DNA of 64,000 nucleotides from Cordylochernes scorpioides (Eukaryota > Arthropoda > Arachnida > Pseudoscorpiones > Chernetidae): contig CP092869.1 of assembly GCA_030710605.1 (NCBI GenBank), positions 11,371,425 to 11,435,424 on the forward strand, in the 5' to 3' direction. Each line of letters starts with the position of its first letter. The first letter of the stretch is position 1. The notes beneath the pieces were generated by a model. That model did not search any database. It was not told where the DNA came from and saw nothing but the letters and a program-made list of their open reading frames with translations. This document shows, in pieces, positions 1 through 11,394 of this stretch. Both the position numbers and the translations under genes were made by a program.

Positions 1-1526
1 GATTAAAAACCTAGGTAATCACAAAGCTCCAGGCCACGACAATATTACGCCGCAAATGACTAAAAACCTCCCCATCAAATGGATAGTTTTCCTCGCTGGG
101 ATCTTCAATGCTGCATTACACCTGTGCTACTTCCCGAAGACATGGAAACATGCCATTATCATAACCATTCCAAAAAAATCACCTGTCAAATCACCTGAAG
201 ATCTCAGACCAATCACCCTTCTCTCTACCATCGGTAAGGTATACGAGAGGATTGTTCTTCGCAGATTGCAGACATACATGGATTCTATTAGCTTTATCAT
301 TCCTCAACAATTTGGATTCAGAAAAGGACACTCCACAACCCACCAGCTAATCACAGTAATAGACTACATCCAAATAAGAAAGTCCCACAAGGAGGCAGTA
401 GGGGCTGTTTTTCTAGACCTTACCAAAGCCTTTGATAGAGTATGGCATGATGGCTTGATAGCAAAAATAACAAAAAATCAATTTCCAAGGGATTTTATCA
501 AATTCTTGAAAAACTATCTCCAGGACAGAACCTTTTCAATTAAGCAAGGAAATTATATAACCACGGCAAAACCAACCCAGATTGGAGTCCCTCAAGGCTC
601 TATCCTTGGGCCCTACCTATTCAACATCTACATCAACGATTTCCCTCCACATCCAAAATGTCAAATAAAACTTTTCGCAGATGACGCAGCAATTTTAGCA
701 AACTCCAAATCAATAGGAATAAAAACTACACAACTCCAAAATTACATAAACAGTATAACCAAATGGTGTAACGATTGGAAATTAGACATCAACCCAAAAA
801 AGTTTCCAGCAATAATTTTTCCTCCACTAGACAATAAAAAATTTAAGCCACAATCCATCCTAAAGGTAAACCAGAGCCCTATTAACTGGACTGACAGCGT
901 TAAATATCTTGGAGTTACCTTAGACTCCAAGTTGAAATTCAACATGCATGTCAAAAATATCATAAAGAAAGCAAAAATCGCAAAAATAACATTATCAAGC
1001 CTGTTCAACTATAGAAGCAAATTGACTACAAAACAAAAGTTTACTCTATACAGAAGTTGTATCCTCCCGATAGTAACATACACACTCCCAATTTGGTGTA
1101 AATATATTACAACCACAAACAAAAATAGGATAAACGCATTTATGAGAATCTGCCTTCGGACATGTATTGGAGCTCCATTCAACCTATCAAACAAGATACT
1201 GAAGGAGGACTCGAACCAACCCGATCTAGAAGATATGTACCAAACTTCCGTTTTAAGAAATTATACCTTCAAATGCAAAATTCAAATATATATAATCCAA
1301 CCATACAAGATATTCTACAAAATAAAGGAGATATCAATCCCCGATTCCGACGACCCGGCCCTGACACTTAGTCAAGAGCTCATCGCCCAACAGCTGCTAT
1401 CCTGCAAGGCCTAGGGGGACGACTTCTACTCCACCAACTCGCCATGTGTAAATAGCCAGGACAAGGTGACTCGCGAGCTGTGCTCGAATGTAACACCTGT
1501 AAATTGAGACGAAATAAATAAATAAA
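1..1526 (+). mobile_element. Jockey-like LINE, family A copy 1 (3' part)
   Basis: 3' portion of a non-LTR retrotransposon cut off by the window start. It carries the reverse transcriptase part of ORF2 and a 3' UTR that is nearly identical in copies 2 and 3 (it includes AACACCTGTAAATTGAGA). It ends in an A-rich AATAAATAAATAAA tail at about 1511-1526, directly before the shared junction sequence. Its first 50 bases match the ORF2 region at about 8797 of copy 2, so the missing upstream part is probably present outside the window. Confidence 0.93.
2..1414 (+). pseudogene. LINE A copy 1 ORF2 fragment: reverse transcriptase
   Basis: Open in one frame from base 2 to a stop at 1414, so it is a fragment only because the window begins here. 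Reverse transcriptase blocks appear in order: KAPGHDNI (about 29-52), LRPITLLSTIGKVYER (about 203-250), motif A FLDLTKAFDRVW (about 412-447), motif B GVPQGSILGP (about 583-612), motif C FADD (674-685) and YLGVTLDSKL (about 904-933). Both motif C aspartates are present, so this copy keeps its RT catalytic residues. The C-terminus is out of register with copy 3: two extra T bases near 1250 switch the frame, so the last ~50 residues are probably not the family's real end. Jockey-type ORF2 proteins normally begin with an APE endonuclease, which lies outside the window. No RNase H domain is seen, as expected for Jockey. Confidence 0.88.
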
Positions 1527-1536
1527 ATGTAAGTTA
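1527..1536 (+). repeat. LINE array junction 1 (ATGTAAGTTA)
   Basis: ATGTAAGTTA between LINE A copy 1 and LINE B. The same 10 bases follow LINE B at 6265-6274, so this reads as the target-site duplication of LINE B. Confidence 0.8.
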
Positions 1537-1584
1537 ATGAAATATAGCCTTTATAAAATTTATTTTAAACAATTCTAACCAAAT

Positions 1585-2712
1585 ATGGAAATGGACAGTG
1601 AATCGTCTCTTTCACAAAGAGAAGGAAGCGTGAAACGCCCGCGTATTGGTGAGCCTTCTTGCAACTTCGAGTTTAACCAGATCAAGGCTATCCATCAGAA
1701 GGCTACAAGAAAAATGACTGACGTAGCAAAGTCGAACGGCATGACCACAGAACAACTTCAGTCAATGCTATCCCTGATGGGATGGGCTCTAAAAGGAACT
1801 GAGGATATAATACTTGATGTATATAAGGGGATAAATCACGCCAAAGAACATCAAATCCTCAAGGAGAAACCCTACATAAACGCCACAGCCAAGCCGAATG
1901 TCACAAAACCGATCCCACTCACAAAAAAGCAGCAAACCAAACCCGCCCCAAAAGATTTCACAACCGCTTATGAATCACATGTACTCATAAAGTCAGACAA
2001 TCCATCCAAGGAAGCACGTGAAATTCTATGTGAAGTAAAAAAAGCAGACCCCTCAATCCTGAATTCCTCTGACGTGGCAGCCTCCCTCAATGGAAAAGGA
2101 CGGCTGGTCATCCACACCAGAACCACTCAAGGTGCTTCGACTCTCGCGGCGAGATTCAAAGCTAATAAAAATATCCCCAATTCCTTGAAATGCACGGAAA
2201 GACCGATCATACATCCCAGATTTTGCCTGTTCGGTGTAGAAAGCTGTACAACCAACAACATGATCCTGGAAAGCCTCCAAAATAACGAGGATCTCAAGAA
2301 CCTCTCCGGGACAAGAATGTTCAAGATTGCCCACCGTCCAAAAGACAACCCTCATGGCTACACCACAGTCTTCCTCGAGGTTGACAACGAAGTGTCAAAT
2401 TTCTTGGGCCATCGTGGAAAGATCCCCATTGCAGGACTCATCCTACGGTACGAAAAAAGTATCTCCCTAAAACAATGTTACCGCTGCTGCAGCTTTGGCC
2501 ACCGCGCTACAGCTTGCCCTGCTGTCCAACCCATCTGCTTCAAGTGTGGCACGGTCGGCCATGAGGGTCACTCTTGCCCAAACTCTTCTACAAAATGCCA
2601 TAATTGCTGCAAGAAGACCGGAGCAGTATTTGAGAAGCTAAGCGACTACGCCACAGCCCGGACTTGCCCTCTGGTGAAGGCCAAATTAGCTCAACTCACC
2701 CGAAATGACTAG
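1585..2712 (+). CDS. LINE B ORF1 (gag-like RNA-binding protein)
   Basis: Intact 375-residue frame beginning MEMDSESSLSQREGSVKRPR. The N-terminal third is charged and low in complexity. The C-terminus has three cysteine clusters of the LINE ORF1 zinc-knuckle type: CYRCCSFGHRATAC (near residue 296), CFKCGTVGHEGHSC (near 317) and a third starting CHNCC that lacks the usual spacing. Proteins of this kind bind the element RNA and form the ribonucleoprotein with ORF2. The last 8 bases overlap the ATG of ORF2 (AATGACTAG), the short overlap typical of reinitiation in LINEs. It is unusual that ORF1 is uninterrupted while ORF2 is broken. Function is inferred from the knuckles and position only. Confidence 0.8.
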   Translation: MEMDSESSLSQREGSVKRPRIGEPSCNFEFNQIKAIHQKATRKMTDVAKSNGMTTEQLQSMLSLMGWALKGTEDIILDVYKGINHAKEHQILKEKPYINATAKPNVTKPIPLTKKQQTKPAPKDFTTAYESHVLIKSDNPSKEAREILCEVKKADPSILNSSDVAASLNGKGRLVIHTRTTQGASTLAARFKANKNIPNSLKCTERPIIHPRFCLFGVESCTTNNMILESLQNNEDLKNLSGTRMFKIAHRPKDNPHGYTTVFLEVDNEVSNFLGHRGKIPIAGLILRYEKSISLKQCYRCCSFGHRATACPAVQPICFKCGTVGHEGHSCPNSSTKCHNCCKKTGAVFEKLSDYATARTCPLVKAKLAQLTRND

Positions 2713-5700
2713 ATCCTTCAAAGTTCTCCAAGCCAATATCAGAAAATCACCTTCTGCGGTACTCGAACTCTCCAGCATAGCAGCAGAACAAAGAATAGAC
2801 GCCATTCTGCTACAAGAATTACCAAAGAATTTCAAATGGCCTGACTCAAATTTCGTCACCTTCATCCCCAATGATAACTACACCCCTGCGGGACTTGTTA
2901 ATCGAGCAGATCTCAACCCCATCCCACTCAGCTCTAATGACCCCAACATTGTCACTGCCCTGATTCGATAGGCAGCCAAGCGGTCGTCATTGCCTCAGCA
3001 TACTGGCATAACAGTGCATCAGAAAACACTTTCCTACCAACTCTGGAACATACTCTAAATAGAACTCTTTTCCCGTGCATCCTTGTAATGGATGCCAATG
3101 CCCACTCTCCAACCTGGGGCAGCGGAGCCGTCCGCGACACTCGTGGAGCTAGTTTGGAGGCCTCCGCTTCACTAATGGGCCTACACTTTCTGGGTGGTCC
3201 AACACCTTATACCTGGTCCAACGGGGCCCTGCACTCCTCCATAGACGTCACCCTAGCATCAAGCTTCCTCGCCATCCATGCCACTAGAGTTTGTCTCCAG
3301 GAGATGGCCTTCTCAGACTATCTCCCAATCCTTACCAATTTCTCAAATATCCTACCTTCGGAGCCCACCAGTTCGTGGGTCGAGTCTTCATGTCTGGAAG
3401 CAGCGTTTGCAGCTTTCCTAGGGAACACCCTCCACCACGTGGCCTCACGCCTCCAGACCGCACTTACCCCAGGAGATATTGACGAAGCAGTTATTCTCCT
3501 CACCACCTGTCTCCAAGAGGCCTGCGATGCATCTATGAAGAAGAAGTCCAAGTCACCAAGACCATCAAAACCTTGGTGGAACAAAGAACTTTCTAAGCTC
3601 CGCAATATTGTGGTGGCTCTCCGCCGCTGCTCCCAAAACACCTTCTTTCCCACAAGGAGCTTCTTCAAAGGCCTTTACAGAGCCTGCCACAATAAACTCA
3701 AAGCGGCTATAAGGCGAGCAAAGCGTCTATCCTGGATATCACTGTGCCAAGAGGTCTCCTCAGCCGCATGGACCTCAATTCACCGCTATATCTCCAAAGG
3801 TCGGAGAGGCTCTTTAGGGCCACCTCTGCTCAAACACAAAGATGGTACCCCACTAACCTCAGAGGAATCCTGTCGAGAGGTACTTCAGAACTACTTTCCA
3901 ACAGATTGTACTGTGCCAAGACCAACAGTGGACTGGCTCCCAACCTTTAACCAAGAACCGGCTTTCACAGCGGCTGAAATCTTCCGCGCGATCCGACGAT
4001 GTGGATGGAGAAAGTCCCCAGGTCCCGACAGACTCGGAGTCAGGTGCATACTCCTCGGTGGACCAGCACTGCATGAACTCTTATCGCAAATCTTCACCAA
4101 ATGCCTGCGCCTCGGACACTTCCCAACCCCTTGGAAAGCTGGACTACATGGTTCTCATCCCCAAACAAAACTCCACCTCATCCAACCCACTGGACAAATA
4201 CCGTCCAATTACTATGATCAACACATTAGCCAAAGTTTTTGAACGATGCATCCTAGCGAGGCTGCAATGGCTAGCAGACCAGCATGGCTGGTTCTCGCCC
4301 ATGCAATTTGGCTTCGTCCCTGGGCGTTCGGCAGAAGAAGCCCTTGACTCAATCAACAACTTTATCAACGACGGCCTGAAGCACTGGAGAAAGACAGCGG
4401 CAATAAGCTTGGACATTAGCCATGCCTTTGACACGGTTCAAAGACATACCATCATCCAAGGCCTCCGGGACCTCAACTGTCCAGAAGAGCTTATACAACT
4501 CTCTGCAAGCTCTCTCAGAGGCAGGAAAGTGATCTACCAAGCCTGGGACTCCACTCTCACCGCGCACACAGTACTGGGTGTTGCACAAGGGGCACCGCTA
4601 AGCCCTTCTTTTTCATCATTGTAGCAAGGAAAGCTCTTTCCCTTCCAAAGCCCCAAAACTGCCAAATAATTTGCTTTGCAGACAACTTCACCTTGCTTTT
4701 CAGAGCTTTCCGTAGATTACCAACAAAGGAGATTAACAAATTTCTTAAAACTTTCAGCTTGTGGGGTAAAGGGCATGGATTGACCTTTAATCTTAAGAAG
4801 ACCCAGGCCTGCCTCTTTCATTGGAAATCCAAGCGCCCTAGTTACCAAAATATAAAATTCCTCGACCAGCCTATTTTAATCAACAACCATATAAAAATAC
4901 TGGGCATAACTTTTGACACCACACGCACATTCGTTCGCCACTCAGACAACATTTTCAACAAATTCAAATGGATGCTTCCTCGATTAATTAGCACAATTAG
5001 GGAACAATATGGACTCACTTACAGCTCAGGCCTGAAAATAATCAAGATGGTAATTCTCCCTGCTCTGCTCTGCGGCTCGGGTGTTTGAGGCAAGAGAGTG
5101 TTCGACACTAATGGCACTCGCAAACTACGTAGTCTCCACTATAAATTTGCTAAAATTCTTATTAGGGGGGCCCCTGTACCCCCACAATTCCAGCTATCTC
5201 AATCACTGGCGGCCCTCCATTGGACATTTCAATCAAGGCACATCTGGCGTACAAGGAAGCAATAAGAAATGGTCCTTTTGAGACACGTCGAAGGCATAGC
5301 GCAGTCCACTATCCACCCCTTAGAAAACTACTTCAGTTTTCAAAGTCGCTTCCAGAAAATGCAACCATCATATACACCGATGGATCGCGGTCCCTCAAAG
5401 GCGTAGGCGGCGCAGTTTTTCTGCCACCCCCCTCCACTCCAATACAACTAAAACTCCATGATCTTTGCACCTCCTTCCAGGCAGAATTACTTGCTATCCT
5501 ATATGCAACTAGAGCGATCCAGCTCATGCAAAGACAACCAACAGCAATCGCCTCTGATTGCCTGGCAGCTCTCCATGCCATTTGTAACCCAGAACTCCCA
5601 AAAACCTCACTCATAGCTGAGATAGTTCGCAATCTTAACCATTTAAACGTACAGCTCTGCTGGGTTAGAGGCCACAGCGGCATAGAAGGCAATGAGCAGG

Positions 5701-6193
5701 CAGATAAATTAGCCAAGGCAGCAGCTGAATCAAACTTGCCCATATCCTACTCCACTCTATCCAAAAAGTTTGTTCGAGCCCGCAGCGAACAGTATTCACG
5801 CCAACTCTGGAAGGAATTATATGTCACAGATCACTCCACAAGAAACCTCAGGAGAATAGCTGCATTCCCAAACACTCTCATGGCGATCCTGCCCAAAATA
5901 AAATTTTGTGGCACCACCTCAACAACCCTCACAGGTCATGGCTTGTCAAAGCCGATGCTGCAAAATTATCTAGAGACGATCCTACCTGCCCACACTGCCA
6001 CGAGGAAGACCAAACTGTCGACCACCTTCTCTTCAGATGTCCCGCCTACAACCTTCATAGGTTCCAAACAGCCACCCTCCTAGGAATAAATATATTTGCC
6101 CCTGAAGACCTGCACAACATCCCCAAGCACAAGTCAGCCTGGCGACATCTGATAAACTGGATGTCAGCTGCCACCATTAGACGTGAAGTCTAA
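2705..6193 (+). pseudogene. LINE B ORF2: endonuclease-RT-RNase H polyprotein, broken
   Basis: Recognisable across about 3.5 kb but split over frames. The start MTRSFKVLQANIRKSP (2705) begins the APE endonuclease and stops at 2971. It resumes with MDANAHSPTWGSGAVRDTRG (3088) and runs into the RT. A frame change occurs near 4130-4150. RT blocks DKYRPITMINTLAKVFER and GVAQGAPLSP follow, then another break near 4615. Motif C reads FADN (4675-4686) where FADD is expected. The RNase H domain (frame 5220-6083) keeps all four acidic positions: TDGS, QAELLAIL, SDCLAAL and NEQADKLA. The end (frame 5906-6193) has CPHCHEEDQTVDHLLFRCP, the usual C-terminal zinc motif. Breaks may be mutations or, in part, sequence errors. 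Confidence 0.85.
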
Positions 6194-6264
6194 AGACCAA
6201 CCCGATAGTTGGCGACTTTAGTATGCTCCAGGAATCCGGGTTACCTAAATAAATAATAATAATT

Positions 6265-6277
6265 ATGTAAGTTAGGA
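6265..6277 (+). repeat. LINE array junction 2 (ATGTAAGTTAGGA)
   Basis: Right flank of LINE B and left flank of LINE A copy 2. The full 13 bases recur at 10325-10337 on the other side of copy 2. Confidence 0.8.
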
Positions 6278-6335
6278 AAAAAGAACAATAACAATTAAAA
6301 AAGTTTGCAATATTTTTCTACTTAATCCATTAAAG

Positions 6336-7529
6336 ATGCAGCCTATTGTAATCAAATCAACGATCGGCCCAGCTGGCGAAAAGGTCAGTATAATCGACAC
6401 CAACATACTTTGGAAAATTCTTGAAAGATGTGGCATCGAGTACAAAGTAGAAGAAACTCCTTCAACAAAGAAACGAACTCGCAAATCCCCATCAGATTCA
6501 ACACCACGTAGCCATAAGACACCGAGAATGGAAGTTGTCTCACAGCATAATGAAAACGATGTCTCCATGAACGAGGTAACTGAAGTCCCTCAAGAAACGT
6601 CTGCAGCTACCCCTTCTCAGGTTAACGAGGAAACATTGATGAAGATGGTCCTTGGACAAAGGTCACACATGCAAAAAAGCCAAGAATACCACCTGTAATA
6701 GCATGAAATATAACAGACTGGTGTTGCTCTGACAGGAGCTGAAAGACCTGTGCACAGATAAATTCCAATGCACGATCTCAGGAAATAAGCACATATTCAA
6801 GGCCAAAAATATTTCAGACTTCAAAAAAATCAGGGAATATGTTCAAAAAACAATGGCGGCTACTCTTATAGACTCCAAGAAGAAAAACCGCTCAAAATCG
6901 TAATAAAGGGCGTGACAACATCCTACAAGACTGAAGATATAGCAATAGAACTTGCAACAATGGGCTTTACTGAGACCTCTGTGAAGAGACTTCATAGACA
7001 ATCAACTAAAAGGCCAATGAATTTAGTACTGGTAGATTTACCGAAAAATGAACAAAACAAGAAAATTTACGGAATAAGTGAACTTCTCTATCAGAAAATT
7101 GCAGTAGAATCTTTCAGAACAACAAACCGTGTGATTCAATGCTTCAACTGCCAGGGTTTCAGGCACGGTCAACTTAACTGCTTCCTGAAACCAAAATGCG
7201 TAAAGTGTGCCGAGGAGCACCATTCGAAGGACTGCCCAAGAAAGTCAAGACAACTTCCCCCAAAGTGTGCAAACTGTGAAGAAGCGCACACAGCCAATTA
7301 CCGCGGATGCCCTAAGTTTCCAAGAGTACATCAGCAACAGCCAAGATACCCTGGTCAGTACAAACCAAACAACCCACTTCCGATTTCAAAAAAATCTGAA
7401 ACACTGCCGAAAATTGTAGAACAACAAAACCAAAGCAATGCTGAGGTTGTGACAAGAAAAACTTCTCGTTCTGAAACTAAGGACCTGTGTGAAAATTTGA
7501 TGCAAGTAATCAAAACATACCTACAATGA
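6336..7529 (+). pseudogene. LINE A copy 2 ORF1 (Jockey gag-like), frameshifted
   Basis: Starts MQPIVIKSTIGPAGEKVSII and reads to 6698, where it meets a stop. The protein continues in another frame from about 6860 to 7529. That second part has a domain resembling the pre-C2HC/RRM-like region of Jockey ORF1 (YKTEDIAIELATMGFTETSV) and then zinc knuckles CFNCQGFRHGQLNC, CVKCAEEHHSKDC and a third beginning CANCEEAHTANYRGC. The family role is RNA binding and particle formation. The ORF1 stop and the ORF2 start overlap as ATGA at 7526-7529, suggesting termination-reinitiation. Confidence 0.83.
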
Positions 7530-10169
7530 ATTGCAAATTACCTTTTAAAATTATTGCTTGGAATTGTAACTGAGTCAAATCAAAGAAAGAAGAATTATTA
7601 GACTTTTTAGAAAATAACTCAATAGACATTGCTCTGCTCAGTGAAACTCATCTTAAACCATCAATTGATCTAAAGTTCAGGAACTATAAACCATTAGAAC
7701 TGACCGAATTACAGGAAAGGATGGGGGAACAGCCATCATTATAAAATCCTTTTTTAAATATAAAAATATGATGATTCATACTTCGAACTTGGAAAATACT
7801 TCAATATTGATAAAATCAGATGGAAAAACCTTGCAAATCACAGCAATTTATAAGAAGCCTGAGGCACCATTATTGGAAGAAGATTTGAACCAACTGATAA
7901 AACACAACAACGCAATAATCGTTGCAGGAGACTGGAACTCCAAACACCCTCTTTGGGGATCAAGGACTTCAAATAACAGTGGAATCGTGCTGCACAATTT
8001 CTCTGAAAGAGAAAGCCTCGATATTGTCGCACCTTCGTCACCCACGCAATACAGCCCACTCGGCAATCCCAATTTCCTAGACTTCGCTGTACTTAAAAAC
8101 ATTCCCTGGATCCCAAAGGCCAGAACCACCGACGATTTATCATCTGACCATCTCCCTGTAATCTTTGAATTCAATTGCCCAAAGGATTAATTCACAACCC
8201 ATCTCAGCAGAGTAACTAATTGGGTTCATTTTTAACAAGATCTAATCTCCACCATGCCCCCCAGACTCCCCTTGAAAACTGAAGTAGACATTGATTCAGC
8301 AGTTGGAATTCTAAACGAGAAAATTAATAATAGCTACTCGAAAAACACCATAGTCTCATCTTCAAAATTAATAAAGATCCCAAAAACCAAAGCCTTAATA
8401 AGGGAGAAAAATAAAGCTAGGAAAATATGGCAATCAACCTTGGATCCAGCTCATAGAGCTACTTACCTCAATCTTCAAGGAAAGGTAAATCAAGCCCTTG
8501 AAGCAGATAAATCTGAAAATTGGAATAGTTTTTAAAGCAAACTTGAATCGAGCCCAACAGACTTCTGGAAAAAACCAAAACCCATTAGGAAAAAAACTGA
8601 AAAAATCACTAGTTTAAATGCAAATGGAAAAACCTTGCTGACCGACAAAGAAATTGGAAATGATCTTTCAGAGCATTTTTTCAAACACTTTTCCAAGGCG
8701 GAGGATGAGGTTCCGTCTTACCTAACAGATAAAACTTGCCATCATCCCCAAGACAATATACTATCAATGACAACGCCAAATGAAGTCAATGAGGTGATTA
8801 AAAACCTAGGTAATCACAAAGCTCCAGGCCACGACAATATTACGCCGCAAATGACGAAAAAACCTCCCCATCAAATGGATAGTTTTCCTCGCTGGGATCT
8901 TCAATGCTGCATTACACCTGTGCTACTTCCCGAAGACATGGAAACATGCCATTATCATAACCATTCCAAAGAAATCACCTGTCAAATCACCTGAAGATCT
9001 CAGACCAATCAGCCTTCTCTCTACCATCGGTAAGGTATATGAGAGAATCGTTCTTCGCAGATTGCAGTCATACATGGATTCTATTAACTTTTTCATTCCT
9101 CAACAATTTGGATTCAGAAAAGGACACTCCACAACCCACCAGCTAATCACAGTAATAGACTACATCCAAATAAGAAAGTCCCACAAGAAGGCAGTAGGTG
9201 CTGTTTTTCTAGACTTTACCAAAGCCTTTGATAGAGTATGGCATGATGGCTTGATAGCAAAAATAACAAAAAATCAATTTCCAAGGGATTTTATCAAATT
9301 CTTGAAAAACTATCTCCAGGACAGAACCTTTTCAATTAAGCAAGGGAATTATATAACCACGGCAAAACCAACCCAGATTGGAGTCCCTCAAGGCTCTATC
9401 CTTGGACCCTACCTATTCACCATCTACATCAACGATTTCTCTCCACATCCAAAATGTCCAATAAAACATTTCGCAGATGACGCAGCAATTTTATCAAACT
9501 TCAAATCAATAGGAATAATAACTACACAACTCCAAAATTACATAAACAGTATAACCAAATGGTGCAATGATTGGAAATTAGACATCAACCTAAAAAAGTC
9601 TCAGGCAATAATTTTTCCTCCACTAGACAATAAAAAATCCAAACCATAATCCATCCTGAAGGTAAATCAGAGCTCTATTAACTGGACTGACAGCGTTATA
9701 TATCTTGGAGCTACCTTAGACTCCAAGTTGAAATTCAACATGCATGTCAAAAATGTCATAAAGAAAGCAAAAAATCGCAAAAATAACAGTATCAAGCCTG
9801 TTCAACTATAGAAGCAAATTGACTACAAAACAAAAGTTTAATCTATACAGAAGTTGTATCCTCCCGATAGTAACATACGCACTCCCAATTTGGTGTAAAT
9901 ATATTACAACCACAAAAAAAAAACAGGATAAACGCATTTATGAGAATCTGCCTTCGGACAAGTATAGGAGCTCCATTCAACCTATAAAACAAGATACTGA
10001 AGGAGGACTTGAACCAACCCGATCTAGAAGATATGTACCAAACTTCCGTTTTAAGAAATTATACCTTCAAATGCAAAATTCAAATATATATAATCCAACC
10101 ATACAAGATATTCTACAAAATAAAGGAGATATCAATCCCCGATTCCGACGACCCGGCCCTGACACTTAG
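7526..10169 (+). pseudogene. LINE A copy 2 ORF2: endonuclease and reverse transcriptase, broken
   Basis: Begins at ATG 7526 with MNCKLPFKIIAWNCN, the first endonuclease block, and meets an in-frame TGA at 7571-7573. Endonuclease blocks follow: LLSETHLKP, VAGDWNSKHPLWGSR (about 7920-7965) and SSDHLPVIFEF (about 8140-8173). The RT part shows FLDFTKAFDRVW, GVPQGSILGP and HFADDAAIL (about 9470-9490), so the RT aspartates are intact. Several 1-2 base indels (for example near 8535, 8860 and 9650) split the frame. The in-frame TGA is shared with copy 3. Confidence 0.85.
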
Positions 10170-10324
10170 TCAAGAGCTCATCGCCCAACAGCTGCCCTCC
10201 TGCAAGGCCTAGGGGGACCACTTCTACTCCACCAACTCGCCATGTGTAAATAGCCAGGACAAGGTGACTCGCGAGCTGTGCTCGAATGTAACACCTGTAA
10301 ATTGAGACGAAATAAATAAAAAAA

Positions 10325-10337
10325 ATGTAAGTTAGGA
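10325..10337 (+). repeat. LINE array junction 3 (ATGTAAGTTAGGA)
   Basis: Right flank of LINE A copy 2 and left flank of LINE C; 13 of 13 bases match junctions 2 and 4. Confidence 0.8.
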
Positions 10338-11361
10338 CATTATCAATTTTATGCAGAATTATCTAAAGGGCAGGACATTTTCAGGCAAGCAAGGGAATTT
10401 TATAACTGAACCAAAGCCAATCCAGACTGGAGTGCCTCAAGGCTCTATCCTCGGACCCTACCTTTTGAATATTTACATTAATGACATCCCACTGCACTCT
10501 AAATGTAAACTTAAGCTCTTCGCAGATGACACAGCAATTTTATTTAACTCTAAATCAGTCGACCTATTGGTTACTCAGCTTCAGAATTACCTAAATGACA
10601 TAATAAAATGGTGCGATGAGTGGAAACTAGACATTAACCCAACTAAGACTCATGCAATAGTTTTTCCCCCAAGAGATAACAAAAAATTCAAGCCACAAAC
10701 CAACTTGACAGTAAACTCAAGCACTATTAGTTGGGCCGACCATGCCAAGTACCTTGGTGTCACTTTGGATTCGAAATTAAAATTTAACCTAGATGTCCAA
10801 AACACCATAAGAAAGGCAAAGATAGCCAAAATACCTCTATCAAGCCTGCTTAATTTTAAAAGTAATTTAACAACAAAGCATAAATTCACGTTGTACAAAA
10901 CCTTTATTCTACCCATCATCACGTACGCACTACCAGTCTGGGGCAAATATATCACACCTACGGATAAAAAAATAATAGATGCCTTCATGAGGATTTGCTT
11001 ACGAATCACTATAGGAGCCCCCATTCAATCTTTCAAACAAAATTCTCAAAGAAGATCTCAACCAGCCTAATATAGAAGAGATTTATCACGACTCTGCGAC
11101 AAGACTATTCACGCAATTTCAAAAATAATCAAATCCAACTATACAATAAATTGTACAAAATCAAGGTGACCTCAGCCACCGAATCCGACGACCTGGACCC
11201 AATGGCTAGCTGACAGCCAAACACCCAACAACTGCCCTCCTGTAAGGTTCAGGGGGCCACTCCAGCATTACAACTCGCCATGTGTAAATAATCTGGACAA
11301 GGTGATTCGCGAGCTGTGCTCGAATGTAACACCTGTAAATTGAGATGAAATAAAAAAATAA
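10338..11361 (+). mobile_element. 5'-truncated Jockey-like LINE, family C
   Basis: About 1 kb fragment related to family A but clearly diverged at many codons. It starts inside the RT, upstream of motif B, and ends with a 3' UTR similar to family A and an A-rich tail. ATGTAAGTTAGGA sits on both sides. Truncation at the 5' end is typical of incomplete target-primed reverse transcription. Confidence 0.87.
10339..11070 (+). pseudogene. LINE C reverse transcriptase fragment
   Basis: Open frame with GVPQGSILGPYLLNIYIND (motif B), LKLFADDTAILFNS (motif C, both aspartates present), YLGVTLDSKLKFN and the thumb-like C-terminal region. It is more conserved to the Jockey consensus at motif C (FADDTAI) than family A (FADDAAI). 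A frameshift near 11030 ends the protein early. The endonuclease and first RT blocks are absent. Confidence 0.83.
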
Positions 11362-11374
11362 ATGTAAGTTAGGA
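11362..11374 (+). repeat. LINE array junction 4 (ATGTAAGTTAGGA)
   Basis: Right flank of LINE C and left flank of LINE A copy 3. Confidence 0.8.
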
Positions 11375-11394
11375 AAATAAAGTAGCTGAAAAAG

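Larger units (their letters stand above)
1537..6264 (+). mobile_element. I-superfamily LINE with RNase H, family B, near full length
   Basis: About 4.7 kb element with ORF1 (1585-2712), ORF2 (2705-6193) and a short TAA-rich tail (AATAAATAATAATAATT) before the right junction. Order of parts is zinc-knuckle ORF1, APE-type endonuclease, reverse transcriptase, RNase H, C-terminal CCHC. The RNase H domain excludes Jockey and points to the I/LOA/R1-related group; I do not assign a clade. It is flanked by ATGTAAGTTA on both sides. ORF2 is broken by several frame changes and a mutated RT motif, so this copy is dead. Confidence 0.88.
6278..10324 (+). mobile_element. Jockey-like LINE, family A copy 2 (near full length)
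   Basis: About 4.05 kb, with a short 5' leader, ORF1 (6336-7529), ORF2 (7526 onward) and a 3' UTR and AATAAA-rich tail like copy 1. It is bounded by ATGTAAGTTAGGA on both sides. It is close to copy 3 (11375-15398) over its whole length, with small indels. Both ORFs carry disabling lesions. Confidence 0.9.

Noticed and set aside
742-1194. Minus-strand ORFs opposite the LINE RT
   Set aside because: Antisense shadows of the RT frame. The same applies to the other short frames opposite the LINE and gypsy genes.
1527-11374. GTAAGT in the LINE junctions as splice donors
   Set aside because: The word resembles a 5' splice site but lies at each element border next to A-rich tails; no acceptor or exon structure is seen.
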